Below are positions 14,961 to 15,144 of a DNA stretch of 15,144 nt, one piece after another. The stretch is from the NCBI GenBank assembly GCA_019415335.1, contig DXKH01000119.1, forward strand, positions 1 through 15,144, written 5' to 3'. The DNA is from Citrobacter sp. (GTDB lineage Bacteria; Pseudomonadota; Gammaproteobacteria; Enterobacterales; Enterobacteriaceae). Position 1 is the stretch's first letter. Every line of letters starts with the position of its first letter. The position numbers were made by a program, and so were the translations under genes. The notes beneath the pieces are model-generated. The model saw only the letters and a program-made list of their open reading frames with translations. It was not told the origin of the DNA and ran no database searches.

Positions 14961-15025
14961 CGGTTGAAATAAATCTGCATTTTTCCGCTTGTCTTCCTGA
15001 GTCAACTCCCTATAATGCGCCTCCA
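14961..15025 (+). promoter_or_regulatory. Ribosomal RNA operon promoter P1
   Basis: TTGTCT (14989-14994) and a perfect TATAAT (15011-15016) are separated by 16 bases, the spacing typical of rrn P1 promoters. A GC-rich discriminator GCGCCTCC follows, the hallmark of stringent (ppGpp/DksA) control, with the likely start at A15025. An A/T-rich stretch at about 14961-14985 is in the UP-element position. By synteny with E. coli this is the rrnH promoter. Confidence 0.9.
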
Positions 15026-15144
15026 TCGACACGGCGGATGTGAATCACTTCACAGAAAAACGCCAGTGAGATTGAAGAGAAAAATCCTGAAAAAAGATTG
15101 ACTCTGAAAGAGGAAAACGTAATATACGGGACCTCGCGACAGAG
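15025..15144 (+). other. Start of the rRNA operon leader (16S gene lies beyond the window)
   Basis: The region from the P1 start to the window end is transcribed leader, carrying P2 within it. No boxA antitermination motif or 16S sequence is reached before base 15144. The rrnH name is by synteny only. Confidence 0.75.
15098..15125 (+). promoter_or_regulatory. Ribosomal RNA operon promoter P2
   Basis: TTGACT (15098-15103) and TAATAT (15120-15125) lie 16 bases apart, about 110 bases after P1, the usual distance between rrn tandem promoters. The sequence around it closely resembles rrn P2 of E. coli. The start is likely around 15131-15134. Confidence 0.85.

Noticed and set aside
14961..14985. 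A specific Fis binding site upstream of rrn P1
   Set aside because: The A/T-rich stretch fits an UP element, but no 15-base match to the Fis consensus with both terminal G and C was convincing.
14941..14990. A possible gmhB terminator formed by AGCGG and CCGCT
   Set aside because: The arms are only five bases, the loop exceeds 20 bases and no T-run follows the second arm.
1..15144. CRISPR array, insertion sequence, prophage, toxin-antitoxin or other accessory system
   Set aside because: No direct repeat arrays, transposase-like frames, attachment sites or composition shift were seen; every major frame is a recognised core gene in E. coli order.

Overview
The window is a stretch of ordinary enterobacterial core chromosome. 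Gene order (dnaE-accA-ldcC-yaeR-tilS-rof-yaeP-yaeQ-arfB-nlpE-yaeF-proS-trmO-rcsF-metQIN-gmhB-rrn) and product lengths match the Escherichia coli K-12 segment leading into rrnH almost gene for gene. Protein identity to the remembered E. coli proteins is high but incomplete, which suggests a close relative such as Citrobacter or a neighbouring genus. The genus cannot be fixed by eye.

Layout. Bases 1-250 are the 3' end of dnaE, followed by accA, the end of a lipid/replication operon closed by a strong terminator. ldcC has its own, possibly sigma-S type, promoter directly after that terminator. yaeR (a glyoxalase-fold protein) and tilS (tRNA-Ile lysidine synthase) follow on the plus strand. A REP-like palindrome overlaps the tilS stop codon and separates tilS from the convergent yaeP-rof pair. 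Divergent to yaeP, yaeQ and arfB run on the plus strand with a 4-base overlap, then nlpE. A hairpin terminator lies between nlpE and the convergent block on the minus strand.

The minus-strand block, in transcription order, is metN-metI-metQ (D-methionine/L-methionine ABC importer, with MetJ operator boxes inside the promoter), rcsF-trmO (ATGA overlap), proS and yaeF. Divergent from metN, gmhB (LPS heptose biosynthesis) runs on the plus strand. The window ends in a tandem P1/P2 ribosomal RNA promoter and the start of the rrn leader. The 16S gene itself lies beyond the end.

Themes are translation and tRNA quality control (tilS, arfB, proS, trmO, rrn), envelope surveillance by two outer-membrane lipoproteins (NlpE for Cpx, RcsF for Rcs), LPS and fatty-acid precursor synthesis (gmhB, accA), and lysine and methionine metabolism. 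I found no mobile element, CRISPR array, phage remnant, tRNA gene or unknown multi-gene system. The points worth a second look are small regulatory structures, one unusual active-site-adjacent residue in LdcC, and a few genes whose function is still poorly known (yaeP, yaeQ, yaeR, yaeF). No intergenic stretch exceeds about 205 bases.
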